From Gautieria morchelliformis (lineage: Eukaryota > Basidiomycota > Agaricomycetes > Gomphales > Gomphaceae): a stretch of DNA of 64,000 nucleotides. Shown in pieces: positions 54,419 to 64,000 of this stretch. The notes beneath the pieces were generated by a model that saw only the letters and a list, made by a program, of their open reading frames with translations, was not told where the DNA came from and did no database searches. The DNA lies in NCBI GenBank assembly GCA_015179125.1, contig WHVA01000446.1, positions 30,869 through 94,868 of the forward strand, in the 5' to 3' direction. The position numbers and the translations under genes are program-made. Every line of letters starts with the position of its first letter. The stretch's first letter is position 1.

Positions 54419-57400
54419 GAGTGGTCAAGGCTCTGTAGTAACTCATGCTCACATGACTTACGTAGATAGCAGATCACTCTCCGTGGCCTTTGATCCGGTT
54501 TTAAATTCATCACCATTTTTCGAGCAGGCAAATTCCATCTGTTTTGCTGCGTCGGACAGCCCGGTATCTCCGAAACCAGGGGAAACCAACGGTCCAATAG
54601 CATATACTGGACGGTTGGTCTCCCCAAGTCATCTGCGCATAGCTTCAAGCTTTTTGGTTCGTATGCGGAGCTTGAGACCGAAACAAATCCGTCGTCACAT
54701 TCACAGGAAACTCTTGAAAGCAGGATATCATCAGGTGAAAATCAAAGCGGCATCTTGTGCAACGTGAAGATCTACGCACCTGTACGCGGTGGTAAACATT
54801 TCATTTTGTTGAAGTCACGGTTCCGGCTGGTGGAAGGCAAACACCATGAGTACAAATTTGACCAGTAGTTCTCAACCCCACCTCCTGAGAGACCAATTCA
54901 TAGTCGTACATTGGCGGTAATCCAGCGAAATTCTTCAGGTGTTGATGGGTGATACAAGTGACAGCCCAATCTGTTCTACTTGCAGCTGAACACATACTAA
55001 GACCCTATTTACCTCATCCATGCTATCGTCTAATTTTCTCCTAGTAACTTCAGCCTGCGTGCAGCCCTTCGCTTCCCCATGCCCGAACCCGCCAAGTTCC
55101 GGGCCCATGACGGTGAGCATAAAATAGGCGTATGCGGAACCCCAAGCAAGCACGGGAATACTTCTTTTAGTCACAGATAAAGAATGGGAAGAAGGAAAAA
55201 CTAGAACGTCAATCGTGGTCATGGCAATACGAAAACACTTACGTCAAGAACCACAGCCATTGGTTTCTGGATTGCCTCAGAGGTATGGTTGGTCTCGAGA
55301 CACCGGACAGATTTAGAGTTTACCAGCTTGTTGTAATAATCCGGAAACTCTTGTACAATCATCGGCACCAAATGCAGCAGGGTCCCTGCTGTCAAGATTG
55401 GTTTTCAGGGGTTGATATTGTGTATTAGTGAACACAGCGAATGCCCGAATAACTTGTGCGAATATGTATGCCATTCGGCGAATAGGTGAACCAATGAATG
55501 TTCACAAGGTAAGAGGGTTTTCCTAAACGGGGCTCACCCTATCTACAGTCGTAGCGAAATAGCCCTTGACTCTTGACGATGGAACGTGCAAGGTCTCACG
55601 GAAGGGCTGTCTAAGTCTCGACAATCCCTTCGCTGGCGAAGGTGCCCTTCGGAGCCCTTTGCCAACAGCACAGAAAATGGTTTGAAGGCTAAGGTAACGA
55701 AGATGAAGTATGAGAACTCACCAGTGATGCCTAAGTCCTCTCCTAGTCGAAGATGGAAATCTCCAAGAGAAGGCTTAAGACGATGACCACGGCGAGGTCA
55801 AAGCTGCACAAGATGAACGACGTATGATAATTGAACTGGTGAATATACATGCGAATGTAAACTACTTATATCGAATGCTTGTAAGGTATCAGCGAATAGG
55901 AAAGAGGCCATCACAAGTCAGGGTTGGATAGGGGTGCGCAGTCATGATACAACATAGATGAAATAAACATACAATAGAATGTGAGAAGAGGGAGAACATG
56001 AAACAATGGAGAGTAAAGGTGGTGAAGGCACTTATGGACAAAACCATGTCTTGGGACCCGCATACATGCTACCCTGCACGGACTCTTGGTCTACTGGGTT
56101 GATTCCGCACGACCTATGGAAGGGATGTCCTGCGAACATACTTTGACCATACGAACGCCCAATGGGGTTGGATTTAAGAAGACGATGGGGTTAATGATGA
56201 ACCATCATGCCGGGTGAATGGTATCGATTGTATTTGATGGTGTGCCTGCTGGCGAATGATGCGAGCAGCGAATAACCGTTCGCCGAAATGCAAGGAAGGG
56301 CGAACAGAAGTGACATAGGGGAGGAGAGGTTGAGGTGGAGGGCGAAGCCGAGCGAACACTGAGGAGGAGTAGAGAAAGGGAAAATGGGGATACCAAGATG
56401 CAGGAAATACACAGGTCATGGCAACCCAACTATCAGAACACCATCGGAAGAGGGTCGAGCAGAGGAGGTGGTTTTTAGGAAAAAATATATCAGATATATC
56501 AGAATTGATATATTTGATGACTCAGGGAGTTGGGACTCTTCGTGCACCCCTGTGGACGGTATATGCGCGAGCTGACTAAGCTCTGTGGAGCGAGTGCGTC
56601 ACTGATTGATGTAGGTCACGTGACCGAGTCGAGCAAGAAACAGTGTCGATCCAAGGGATAGTCAAATCAAAAGCGTTTGCTTTTAAGGTAGTATAGAGTA
56701 AACAATGATAGTGGACCCTCGACGAAGATTTGGAATAAACTATCAAGATCTGAGCTCTGTAGCTATCAAACAAGACTACAGTAATTTCAGGAGGCAGAAT
56801 AATTGATTCTGGATTGTTCTGGATAATATTCTGGATGTTTTGTTTGTACATTTATGGTAGCTACTTATACTAAAATAGTTGTGAGTACCAGTGTTCAAGA
56901 TAGTGATAGAATGGGTCAGGATAATGTGGAAATGCTCCACAGGCTGCATACAGCTGTGGAGCAGGAACAATGATGGGGATACTTGTCCTACTGACAAGTA
57001 TCTAAGCTGGGACCTTGGAGCAATATACAAAGCCCCTTTCAACATGTAATACGGCTCGTAATCAGTGGAGCTGGTCAGGGGAATAGAATAGAAAAGAAAT
57101 CATGTGTGTCCTGTGCTGTGTGCCTACAGCAGCCTTGGCAAGACATTTGCCATCTCTGTACCTCTCTCCTGAGGTAGCTATTCACTACGTCCATAGATAG
57201 GACAGTGTACTGTAATCTCCATCGTGTCCTATGTCCCTGTATGGGACTATTAGTCCCATAGCAATATTTCTTCTGACCAGGGCCCAGGTGCCTGCTTTCC
57301 AGGGCAGGCACTGCTACTGGTGCATGGATTATTTCTCCCAGATGTTTAGCTCAGTTAGACATGTTGTATAGACCTTAGAATAATGTTTGATAAAGCTATC

Positions 57401-58163
57401 CATTTATTCTAACAGTGGTAGGCCCAGTGATGACTGCCGAGTCAGTCCCAAGACGTTGATCGTGCGTTTGACGGCGTGGCTATGGTAGTTGGCGCGAACA
57501 GCGAGAATTGGTTGCCGAACATGACAATGGTGATCGGAACAAACATGAAGGTGGGGTGAGAAAATAGGAAAACTGAGCTTCTGAGTATGGGAAATAAACG
57601 TGTCATGACACCCGCTCGTACATATTGACGAGTCTACGGAGAGTTAATCATACAAGAGGATTGTGGGTTCGAGTACCTTATATTGGCCTTAGCCCTGAAG
57701 TTTGCCTTGCCAGCTGAGAAGTATCTACTTATCTCACGTTGCATTCGTTAACCATATTCTCCCACTATCAGCAGAGTGATAGCAACATCGGAGCGCTCCT
57801 TTACAACCTTGGCTGCAAGTGCGCAGAATGGCCTGAGGTGTCCTAAAGCAGCAGATATAAGATTAACAGGTTCTTCATATGAAAAATTGTGTTACACCTA
57901 GCCCACCCAGGCATGCATAGCAGGAGAATATACCCAGAGATGGTGGCCTGCAACGATCCCATGATGGAATGGCAAATTTGGAGAGTGGAAGTGTAAAACG
58001 AAGGAATGTAAAATACGATATATTATTCAATCTACTCGAGATCCATCTGCTTTTATACTAAAGGTAATGTCCCTTTATTCATAATGCTTCAAGCTGCCAT
58101 TGTGCTGATGTCATGCCGGCCCACCAACATCCTGGAGTCGAGAGTGTTCTCGAACATCTGGCT
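54419..58163. other. mostly unassigned stretch
   Basis: No gene I can support. A minus-strand stretch 54801-54995 (GLPPMYDYELV) and plus 54453-54767 are protein-like but unrecognised. Motif GCGAAT recurs at 55440-55500 and 56240-56300. 56770-57200 is the repeat related to 30475-30880. 57400-58160 shows nothing. Confidence 0.4.
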
Positions 58164-58877
58164 TAGTGTTTTCCAGGCTCGGTCCCGGCTCAAAAGCCGC
58201 AGCTTGGGCCCGGCTTGGTCAGTCCCAGCTCGGCCCCGGCCCGGCCTTTAGGTGAGGTATTGACTAGGCCGATGCCCAACCCCAATGTATTTGGTGGAGT
58301 GATAACTAGAGCAATTCTTTCGAATTATATGTCCTCTTCCTCATCTATAATGCCATCTAATTGCCATTCATCATCCCCATCCAACTCAATAACATCCTCA
58401 GCGGCTGGATCTGTTGTTTCTTCATCATCGAGGATGGCTTACTCAGTAGTGGTACTCGGAGCCGGTTTGCGAACTAGCAGGTCAGTCCTTAGCACACATT
58501 GGATTACCTGAAGTGCCTCTACAATATCACCTTTCAAGCGGTTGCGACACTTGGTGATTGTGATACCCGACGCTGAAAAGGCACATTCGCTGGATACCGA
58601 CAATGCCATTATAGGCAAGTAGTCATACACTAGCGATGCCCAAACAGGGGAATGCCAGGCATTGTCCTGGCGCACAGTGTATAAGCCATATACAGTGCCA
58701 GAGAGTTGTCCTGTACTCACCCCCCACTACTCCCAGAGGCATGTTTTCTGGTAATGTATCTTCTGCTTGAAGATATGAGCTGAAAGTGCTCTGCCACATC
58801 GGCTCATTATCCCATCCAAATGAGTTGCACTTGGCTTAATAATGCGTCCATGCACGCTTTTGATAGGGCCGGCAACC
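58164..58877 (-). mobile_element. hAT element, left end with transposase C-terminus
   Basis: Begins TAGTGTTTTCCAGGCTCGGT at 58164, nearly the terminus of element B, with GGCTCGG-type subterminal repeats to 58250. The transposase 3' end follows on the minus strand. The element is cut at 58877 by the poly(T) end of LINE-2, so its remainder lies beyond the nested insertions. Confidence 0.75.
58322..58860 (-). pseudogene. hAT transposase, C-terminal dimerisation domain
   Basis: Minus-strand exon reading DNEPMWQSTFSSYLQAED near 58780, a likely 55-bp intron (GTGAGTACAG ... GCCAG), then WHSPVWASLVYDYLPIMALS, VSSECAFSASGITITKCRNR and DIVEALQVIQC. This is the hAT C-terminal dimerisation signature (hATC). 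A stop at 58439 and a frame change precede the acidic tail (DDEETTDPAAEDVIELDGDDE) that ends near 58322. The catalytic DDE core is not present because the LINE replaces it. A dead remnant. Elements B and the others in the window would need such an enzyme from elsewhere. Confidence 0.8.
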
Positions 58878-59060
58878 TTTTTTTTTTTTTTTTTTTTTTT
58901 TTTCCAATTTTACGTCTTTTGGGGCAGCGCCCTATGTAAGATGGTATGTACATTTTCTTTCTTGCGTTTAGTCCCCCTCTCCTTTGGACCTCTATTCTCT
59001 GCGTATGCTCAAGAGGCATTGCCTTGAGCGTGTCCATGCCTTCGTGGGCAAGGTGTGTGT

Positions 59061-59801
59061 TTAGCGCCTTCTCTCCCTGCGCTGTTGTCTGCCTGCTCTC
59101 CCTCCTGTGTCCTCTTTCGCCGGTGGTAGTGCGACGTCTCCGTATTGATTCTCGAACCTTTTCGTGTCCTGTATGTACCCAAATAGATGCTCCAACGCTT
59201 TGTGTCCGCCCAGCAGCGTTCTTAGAGGTCTCGCTCCTCGTTTCAGTTTGCTTTCCAGCCTTTGCCTCTGCTCCTTATATGCCCGGCACTGGAATAGGTA
59301 GTGCTGTACTGTCTCCTGTGCGCTCCCACACGCCGGGCACAAGGGCGATTCCGCCTTTCCTATCTTGTACAAGTATTTGTTTAATGGTATGTGTCCCGTC
59401 CTCAACTGTACGAGTAGGCTGGCCTGCTTACGCGGCATGTTCTTCATGATTTTCGCGAAGGCTGCTGACGGCATGGTGCGGTCAATCTCGTGCGCTCGCA
59501 TAGCTCTAGGTGACTTAGCGTAGATTTCCCTCGCTCTCTGTTTCAGGCTCGTGTTGTGCCTCTGGACCTCTGCTGCTCTGCTCGTTGGCATCATTCCCTG
59601 ACACTCGATCGGTATGTCCCTCTCCTTGCTGGTCTCTCCACTCGCCGCCTTCTTCGCCTCCTCATCCGCCCTCTCGTTCCCTGCTACCCCTTTGTGCCCC
59701 GGTACCCATCTCATAGTGACTTTGACTCCCGGCTGCTGTTGTACTACGCCTAGGATTTGTCTGTGAACTGTGTTGACGAGATATTGACCGGGGATTGCGC
59801 G
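59061..59801 (-). pseudogene. LINE-2 RNase H C-part and zinc motif
   Basis: Reads RAIPGQYLVNTVHRQIL, MRWVPGHKGVAGNERADEEA (RNase H His and Asp), LLVQLRTGHIPLNKYLYKIG and CPACGSAQETVQHYLFQC, then stop at 59061. The zinc motif has the same C-X2-C-X8-H-X4-C spacing as LINE-1. Upstream it is split from the rest of RNase H by a solo LTR. Confidence 0.85.
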
Positions 59802-60289
59802 TGTTGGGTGCATTTATGCTCCTGCACCAAAATCAAGCATAATATGTTCGATTTATTGTATGATGCTTCAATCTCTTCTCACATTGTTCTTGTACCATGC
59901 ATTCACTTCTCTGATTATTTTCGAAATTTTCCAGTCACTCTCTACCTCTCTATTTCATTTTGTTATCTCTATTTTCACAGGCGGCTGCACCCAGCGGAGT
60001 TTGAAACGACTTCGACGCGCGAGCTCTTGAGCGCTAAAGGGCCGGGTGCATGTATATGCCTTCTGAGACAGGATAGTGCTCCTCTCTCAGTGACAATAAA
60101 TTCACTGAGAGAGGCGAGTAGTATTCTTTATATTTTCATAACATGTTGACTGAAAATCATGTAGTACATTTGATTCTAGGTATTGTATTAATATAACAGT
60201 GACAATAAATTCACTGAGAGAGTACATTTGATTCTAGTTTTCTAAGAACTCTACCGAACCTTCCCTGCCATGACCCCAAGTTGCTAACA
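59802..60289 (+). mobile_element. solo LTR of a copia-type element (copy c)
   Basis: 488 bp, TGTTGGGTGCAT ... TTGCTAACA, flanked by GCGCG (59797-59801) and GTGCG (60290-60294), one C-to-T difference. It sits inside the LINE-2 RNase H between KER and AIP. It has two copies of the CAGTGACAATAAATTCACTG motif. Confidence 0.9.
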
Positions 60290-60791
60290 GTGCGCTCCTT
60301 CCTAGTTGTCTGTATGGCCACTTGGTTGTCCAGGGCGATGGTATATCTCCCTCCCCGTTCGATGTTAAGCATCTTCGCCCCTATGGCTGCGCCTGCTAGT
60401 TCTGCTTCAAAGACGGTGTGCTCGTTTTCTGGGCCCATGTATAGCCATGTTGTCCTGCATTCCCTTCCGTTCTTGTACATCACTGCAGCAGCCCCTACTC
60501 CACCCTCTATGCACAATCCGTCCCCGTATACCACCACCTCTGCTTTGTCGGTGTCTATTTCTTCCTTTGCTTTCTCCTTGGACGGTGGGATCCTTGCGTG
60601 GAATGCCGGAGCCCATTTGGGCCCGAGCACCACCGTGTGGATCTTCTCCATCGTATCTGGGTTCAGCTCGAAAGCGTGCATCATCACGTGTAGAGGCGAT
60701 CTGTGGCGCTTGACGTACCTCCTAGCTGCTTTCCTCATTCTCTCTGCTAGCGGGTGACTCTGGGGCAGGCACGCTAGCCGTACTGCAGCTC
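60290..60791 (-). pseudogene. LINE-2 RNase H N-part
   Basis: Reads AAVRLACLPQSHPLAERMR, YVKRHRSPLHVMMHAFELNP, then VVVYGDGLCIEGGVGAAAVM and TVFEAELAGAAIGAKML, ALDNQVAIQTTRKER. These are RNase H motifs DG, E and DNQ. The first active-site Asp is retained as YGDG where LINE-1 has YTDGSG, so one conserved residue has changed. Confidence 0.85.
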
Positions 60792-61478
60792 CAGGGCTGT
60801 CCACAAGTCCAGGTTCCTCCAGGTGACTCGCAGTTCAACCTGTGATTTTAACCTGCAGATCCAACTCCCACAAGTCCAGGTGACCTGGCGCCTAAAAACC
60901 TGGCAAGTCCAGGTTTGGCCTTTGGAATTCCACAGGTGACTCGCAGACCTGCAAGCCTTAAATGCCAAGAATTCATGTCATTTACATGTCATTCAACTAC
61001 TATTACCTCCTTCTGCACAACAGCCTTCTTGAAATGCTTACTCTTATCATGCAGCAACTCTACAACACATTCCTCAGGAACAAGTCCTTCATATGACAGC
61101 CATGTGCTGAGTATGGTTCCGGCACATGTCAACTTTCCTTCAGAGAGTGACACATCTGTGATACAGTCAGTCCGCCCTGACTGAATGCACGTTCGACATC
61201 TGTGGATGTTGCTAGAGGAGCATGGGCAAAATAGGATGTAAGGATGTGTGAAATAGCTCACCCCCATCCCCACGGGAGGAGATGTGTCATGCACTCGCAC
61301 GGGGTGAGTTAGCTCCAAATAATCTGGCAAGTCACTGCAAGTCACCCGCAGGTTTAACCTGCAGGTCCAAGTCAACCTGCAATAAAACTCAGGTAAAGTC
61401 CAGGTTCCGCTTCTGGAAGCTGGCAAACCTGTGAGTCCAAGTCGAGGTAACCTGCAGGTTGACTCGTGGACAGCCCTG
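60792..61478. mobile_element. hAT-type MITE in LINE-2
   Basis: 687 bp with 13-bp perfect terminal inverted repeats CAGGGCTGTCCAC and perfect 8-bp target duplications TGCAGCTC (60784-60791, 61479-61486). Excision restores the LINE reading KIVHRA-AVRLACLP. The subterminal 150-200 bases on each side are packed with CAAGTCCAGGT, GGTGACTCGCAG and ACCTGCAGGT motifs, as expected for transposase binding sites. No ORF of note. Confidence 0.93.
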
Positions 61479-61486
61479 TGCAGCTC

Positions 61487-62374
61487 TGTGCACTATCTTG
61501 GTCACTAGCAGCGGGAACGATAGGAGGTCGGCGTGTGCGTCGAGTGTGTCTGTGGCCGTGGTTCTAAGTGCTCCTGTGATGTCTAGCGCGACCTGTCTCT
61601 GGATTCTGGCTAGCTTGTTCACATAGCCCTTCGTGCCTTTGGTCCTGTTCGTCTCTGGCGTGAGGAAAACGTCAGCGGCATATAACATCCTTGGATCGCG
61701 ACAGTTAGGTAGTATGTCCGCATGTACTTAGCTAGTATTCCCCTTGACGGTTTTGCTAGTCTTTTGTACTGCCCCACGTATGCTTCCCCTTTCTTCAGAG
61801 CGTAGTTGACATGTTCTTTGAATCTCAATTCCTGGTCCATTATCACCCCCAGGAATTTGTGAGTTACTGTGGGCCGCACTACATGAGTCCCTATTTTTAC
61901 CGATGGCCTCGTCGTCGGCTTGGATTTCCTCGGTCTCACTGGGTCTTTTTCTCTTCTTCTGGTGAGCCCCATCAACCCGAATTTCTCCACCGCGAATTGG
62001 CATTGATGCTGTTCCGCCCAGTCGTACGCTCCCCCGGGCCTTTCCATCATTTCTGTCAGCCTTCTGAATGCCTCAGGTAGGTCCTTCCCTTCTGCTGTTA
62101 GGGTTGTGTCGTCCACGAACCCCATGCAGCCTTCTCCCCTCTTACTCTGCACGATGTTGATAAGGTCCACGTTATAGAACTGGTACACGATTGCTGAGAC
62201 GGGGCAGCCCTGGTCCATTCCCCGCTCTATGGGCCTGGTCGCTGAGGTATAATCATCCAGGCTGACGACTGTGAGCCTGTTTTGGACCTTCCTGTGTATC
62301 CAGTCCGTGTACCCGCGCGGTATTCCTCTCCTACGCATGTTGTGAGTCAGTCTTTTTAGTATGATGCTAGGGAA
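61487..62374 (-). pseudogene. LINE-2 reverse transcriptase
   Basis: From FPSIILKRLTHNMRRRGIPR through DDYTSATRPIERGMDQGCPV to the active site GCMGFVDDTTLTAEG near 62110, the same FVDD variant as in LINE-1, and FLGVIMDQELRFKEHV. A one-base frame change near 61685 (VAIQ to MLYAADVFLTPE) breaks the protein. The N-terminal RT part is beyond the copia insertion. Confidence 0.88.
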
Positions 62375-62905
62375 AGTTGGGTGCATTTATGCTCCTGCAC
62401 CAAATCAAGCCAAATAGATTCCACCATTCGTATTTCTTTGATTTTGACCTGAAACCATGCTGACATTCATTCTATGATTTGTCAAATTTTTCTTTGATTT
62501 TTCGAAGCTGTATTTCTACTTCTTTTCATGTTCTGTCCAACCGACCCTTTGTGGGTGGTTGTGACAGTTTCCTTTTTGAGGTGCGGCTGTTCACTACGTG
62601 CTACGTTTACGGGCGCTTACATGGCACACCGTGGCATCACGGGCGCTAAAGTGCCGGCTAGTAGTACATGCGCATGAGACACATTTCCCTCCTCTCTCAG
62701 TGACAACTAAATTCACTGAGAGAGGCAAGTAAATTAGTCTTGTTTCCTTTCGATTTGTTGACCTATAAATCCTATAGTGAATTAATTTCTAGGTAGTGTA
62801 TAATACATTTATAGTGATAACTAAATTCACTGAGAGAGTGAATTTTTCTAGTCTTCTTTTGAGCACCAAGTCCGAACCTACTGCCTATAATTCCTGTCCT
62901 CTACA
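62375..62905 (+). repeat. 5' LTR of the copia-type element
   Basis: Starts GTTGGGTGCATTTATGCTCC like the solo LTRs and shares GGGCGCTAAAGTGCCGG and the hairpin CCTCTCTCAGTGA ... TCACTGAGAGAGG at 62694-62728. The middle has diverged. The right end is placed at CTACA before the putative primer site. Confidence 0.7.
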
Positions 62906-62920
62906 GGGTTATGGGCCCGG
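62903..62920 (+). other. putative primer binding site, half-tRNA type
   Basis: ACAGGGTTATGGGCCCGG resembles the complement of the anticodon arm of eukaryotic initiator tRNA-Met (CAGGGTTATGAGCCCTG type) with two mismatches. Copia-type elements often prime from an internal initiator tRNA fragment. Position right after the LTR fits. Confidence 0.4.
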
Positions 62921-63533
62921 AGACACTTCACAGAAGCTTTTGGGTGTTGAGAAGCTTGCTACAGAGGAAGTAATTGGCCATCGTGGCGAACCACTCTCAT
63001 CAGCTATTTCGAGTCCAAAATCTACTCAAGCATGTAGAAGGGAGAGTCACTCGACCTCTGATCCTCCAGTTATGCCCCCACGCCATATTCTTACAGAAGC
63101 TGAGGAAACTCAGATAGATAAGGCTGAGGAGAAGCTGGAGAGATATCTTGCTAGAGAAGGACAAGCCAAGACCCAAATAATCGTCTCAGTGTCAGAGTCA
63201 CTAGCTCTGATGCTACAGAACAAAAGACAGCAAAAGAGACTTGGGATGCACTGGTCAATGAAATGACCAAAAAGCCCAAGATGGTCCTCACCAGCCTGCA
63301 GAGACAACTCCGCAGTATGAGATGTCCTGAGGATGGAGACTTGAGAGACACATTGGACAAGGCCCAAGACCTATATGCCGTCTTAATGAGATGGGAGCCA
63401 GAGTTTCTGAGAAGAATTTATGGACATAATCCTTGCGTCACTTCCACCATCCTATGAGGCAGTCATGAATGCCCTTACCACTTCGCTTGAAGAAATGCGG
63501 GAGACCCTTAGTCCCTGATGACATTATTAGGGT
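62921..63533 (+). pseudogene. copia gag fragment
   Basis: Reads AEETQIDKAEEKLERYLARE, AKTQIIVSVSESLALMLQNK, then in the next frame WDALVNEMTKKPKMVLTSLQ, RQLRSMRCPEDGDLRDTLDK, and in a third MDIILASLPPSYEAVMNALT. This is the gag polypeptide of copia type (UBN2 family). At least two frame changes, so inactive. The N-terminal start is unclear. Confidence 0.8.
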
Positions 63534-64000
63534 GGGAACTTTCTCACGCCCACCATAACACCCAAAAGCCAATACGCTTTTTTCCCTACACACGCCGTAT
63601 AAAACGACGCACAGAGCATTGTAGTGAAGGATAGCAGCAGAACGTACACCGGAACAAAAAGTGGGGACATGCCACCAAGCACAGACCCCACACACCTGCC
63701 ACGTCACAATCCCGCACGAGGGCCAGCAACCAGCAAGGAGCGAACAAGTCCAGAGCCGAGCTGCTAGCAGACCCCTACGCCGCAGTACGCACGAAGGAAG
63801 CGGCACGCACCTTCCTGGACAGACAGGGCTTCTTCGCCAAGGAAGAGCCCATGACAACAGAACTCCTCAGCCACACGCTCCTATCACTAGCCCACAGCAC
63901 CTCGGGAAAGTCTCTACAGGAGGGGGTCAGATCGGTCGCGATACTCATGATGGAAGAGGCGGCGAAAAACCTGGGAGAGATAGTAGTCAAACACGTCGAA
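63534..64000 (+). mobile_element. 5' end of a third LINE with ORF1
   Basis: Starts abruptly inside the copia sequence. A CGTATAAAACGACGC box near 63596 and an ATG at 63669 follow. The frame with sense (SRAELLADPYAAVRTKEAAR, FLDRQGFFAKEEPMTTELLS, SLQEGVRSVAILMMEEAAKN) opens around 63680 in a different register from that ATG, so a base may be lost near 63700-63750. The reading runs off the window end. It resembles the N-terminal part of ORF1 of Agaricomycete LINEs as I remember them, but the family has no clear biochemical role beyond RNA binding. Confidence 0.55.

Larger units (their letters stand above)
58878..62374 (-). mobile_element. LINE-2: decayed non-LTR retrotransposon with two insertions
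   Basis: 26 T at 58878-58903 are its poly(A) tail. Reading leftward on the minus strand: RT (61619-62374), linker, RNase H, C-terminal zinc motif (59061). It is interrupted by a hAT MITE (60792-61478) and a copia solo LTR (59802-60289) and ends at the copia 5' LTR at 62375. It is related to LINE-1 but clearly diverged. Confidence 0.9.
62375..63533 (+). mobile_element. copia-type LTR element, 5' part
   Basis: A 5' LTR related to the three solo LTRs, a putative primer site, and a decayed gag. Inserted in LINE-2. It stops near 63533, where the 5' end of another LINE begins. Protease, integrase and RT are therefore absent from the window. Confidence 0.8.

Noticed and set aside
63438-63857. Minus-strand ORF over the copia/LINE junction
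   Set aside because: Spans two unrelated elements and overlaps the LINE ORF1 reading; chance frame.

Overview
The window reads as repeat-dominated chromosomal DNA of a filamentous basidiomycete, most likely an Agaricomycete. Reasons: chromodomain Ty3/gypsy elements, fungal LINEs with an RNase H domain, hAT elements of fungal type, a KDZ-transposon-associated CxC5 gene piece, DUF6533-type membrane protein genes, and very short (50-60 bp) GT-AG introns. I recognise no rRNA, tRNA, bacterial operon or CRISPR array. Nearly everything supportable is a mobile element, a nested insertion, or a duplicated and decaying host gene.

Layout. 1-7928: a young, nearly complete chromovirus (gypsy-1) on the minus strand. 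Its two 621-bp LTRs look identical. Gag carries an A-rich slippery heptamer at its stop, and an antisense ORF near the 3' LTR encodes a coiled-coil Zn(II)2Cys6-like protein. 7929-8402: terminal fragment of a hAT-like element. 8412-11863: 5'-truncated LINE, minus strand. 11864-19650: an old chromovirus copy (gypsy-2 copy 1) with an extra ORF behind pol, riddled with CGA-to-TGA stops and hit by two solo LTRs. 20083-25260: unit A, a DUF6533 membrane-protein gene between inverted repeats. 25265-27760: a charged repetitive ORF and a fragment of an unnamed gene family (family X). 27960-30320: foldback-like inverted arrays of a ~62-bp repeat. 30320-30471: LINE tail. 31500-34450: DUF6533 copy B, broken by an inverted patch plus filler. 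34455-39391: gypsy-2 copy 2. 39392-42770: mostly unassigned. 42771-48285: unit C, a third DUF6533 copy. 48270-49440: family X again. 51021-54410: two adjacent hAT-like elements sharing one target site; one carries a piece of a KDZ-associated gene. 58164-64000: a nest of hAT transposase remnant, LINE-2, hAT MITE, copia solo LTR, copia 5' end and the 5' end of another LINE.

How the parts relate. Insertions are nested, and the target-site duplications give a relative order: gypsy-2 and the LINEs are old hosts, the copia LTRs and hAT MITEs landed inside their coding regions, and gypsy-1 is the youngest. The most attractive hypothesis is that gypsy-1 encodes its own Zn2Cys6 regulator and that the CGG-containing pentamer CGGAA, strikingly dense throughout the element, is its binding site. 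All similarity statements were made by eye, without searches.
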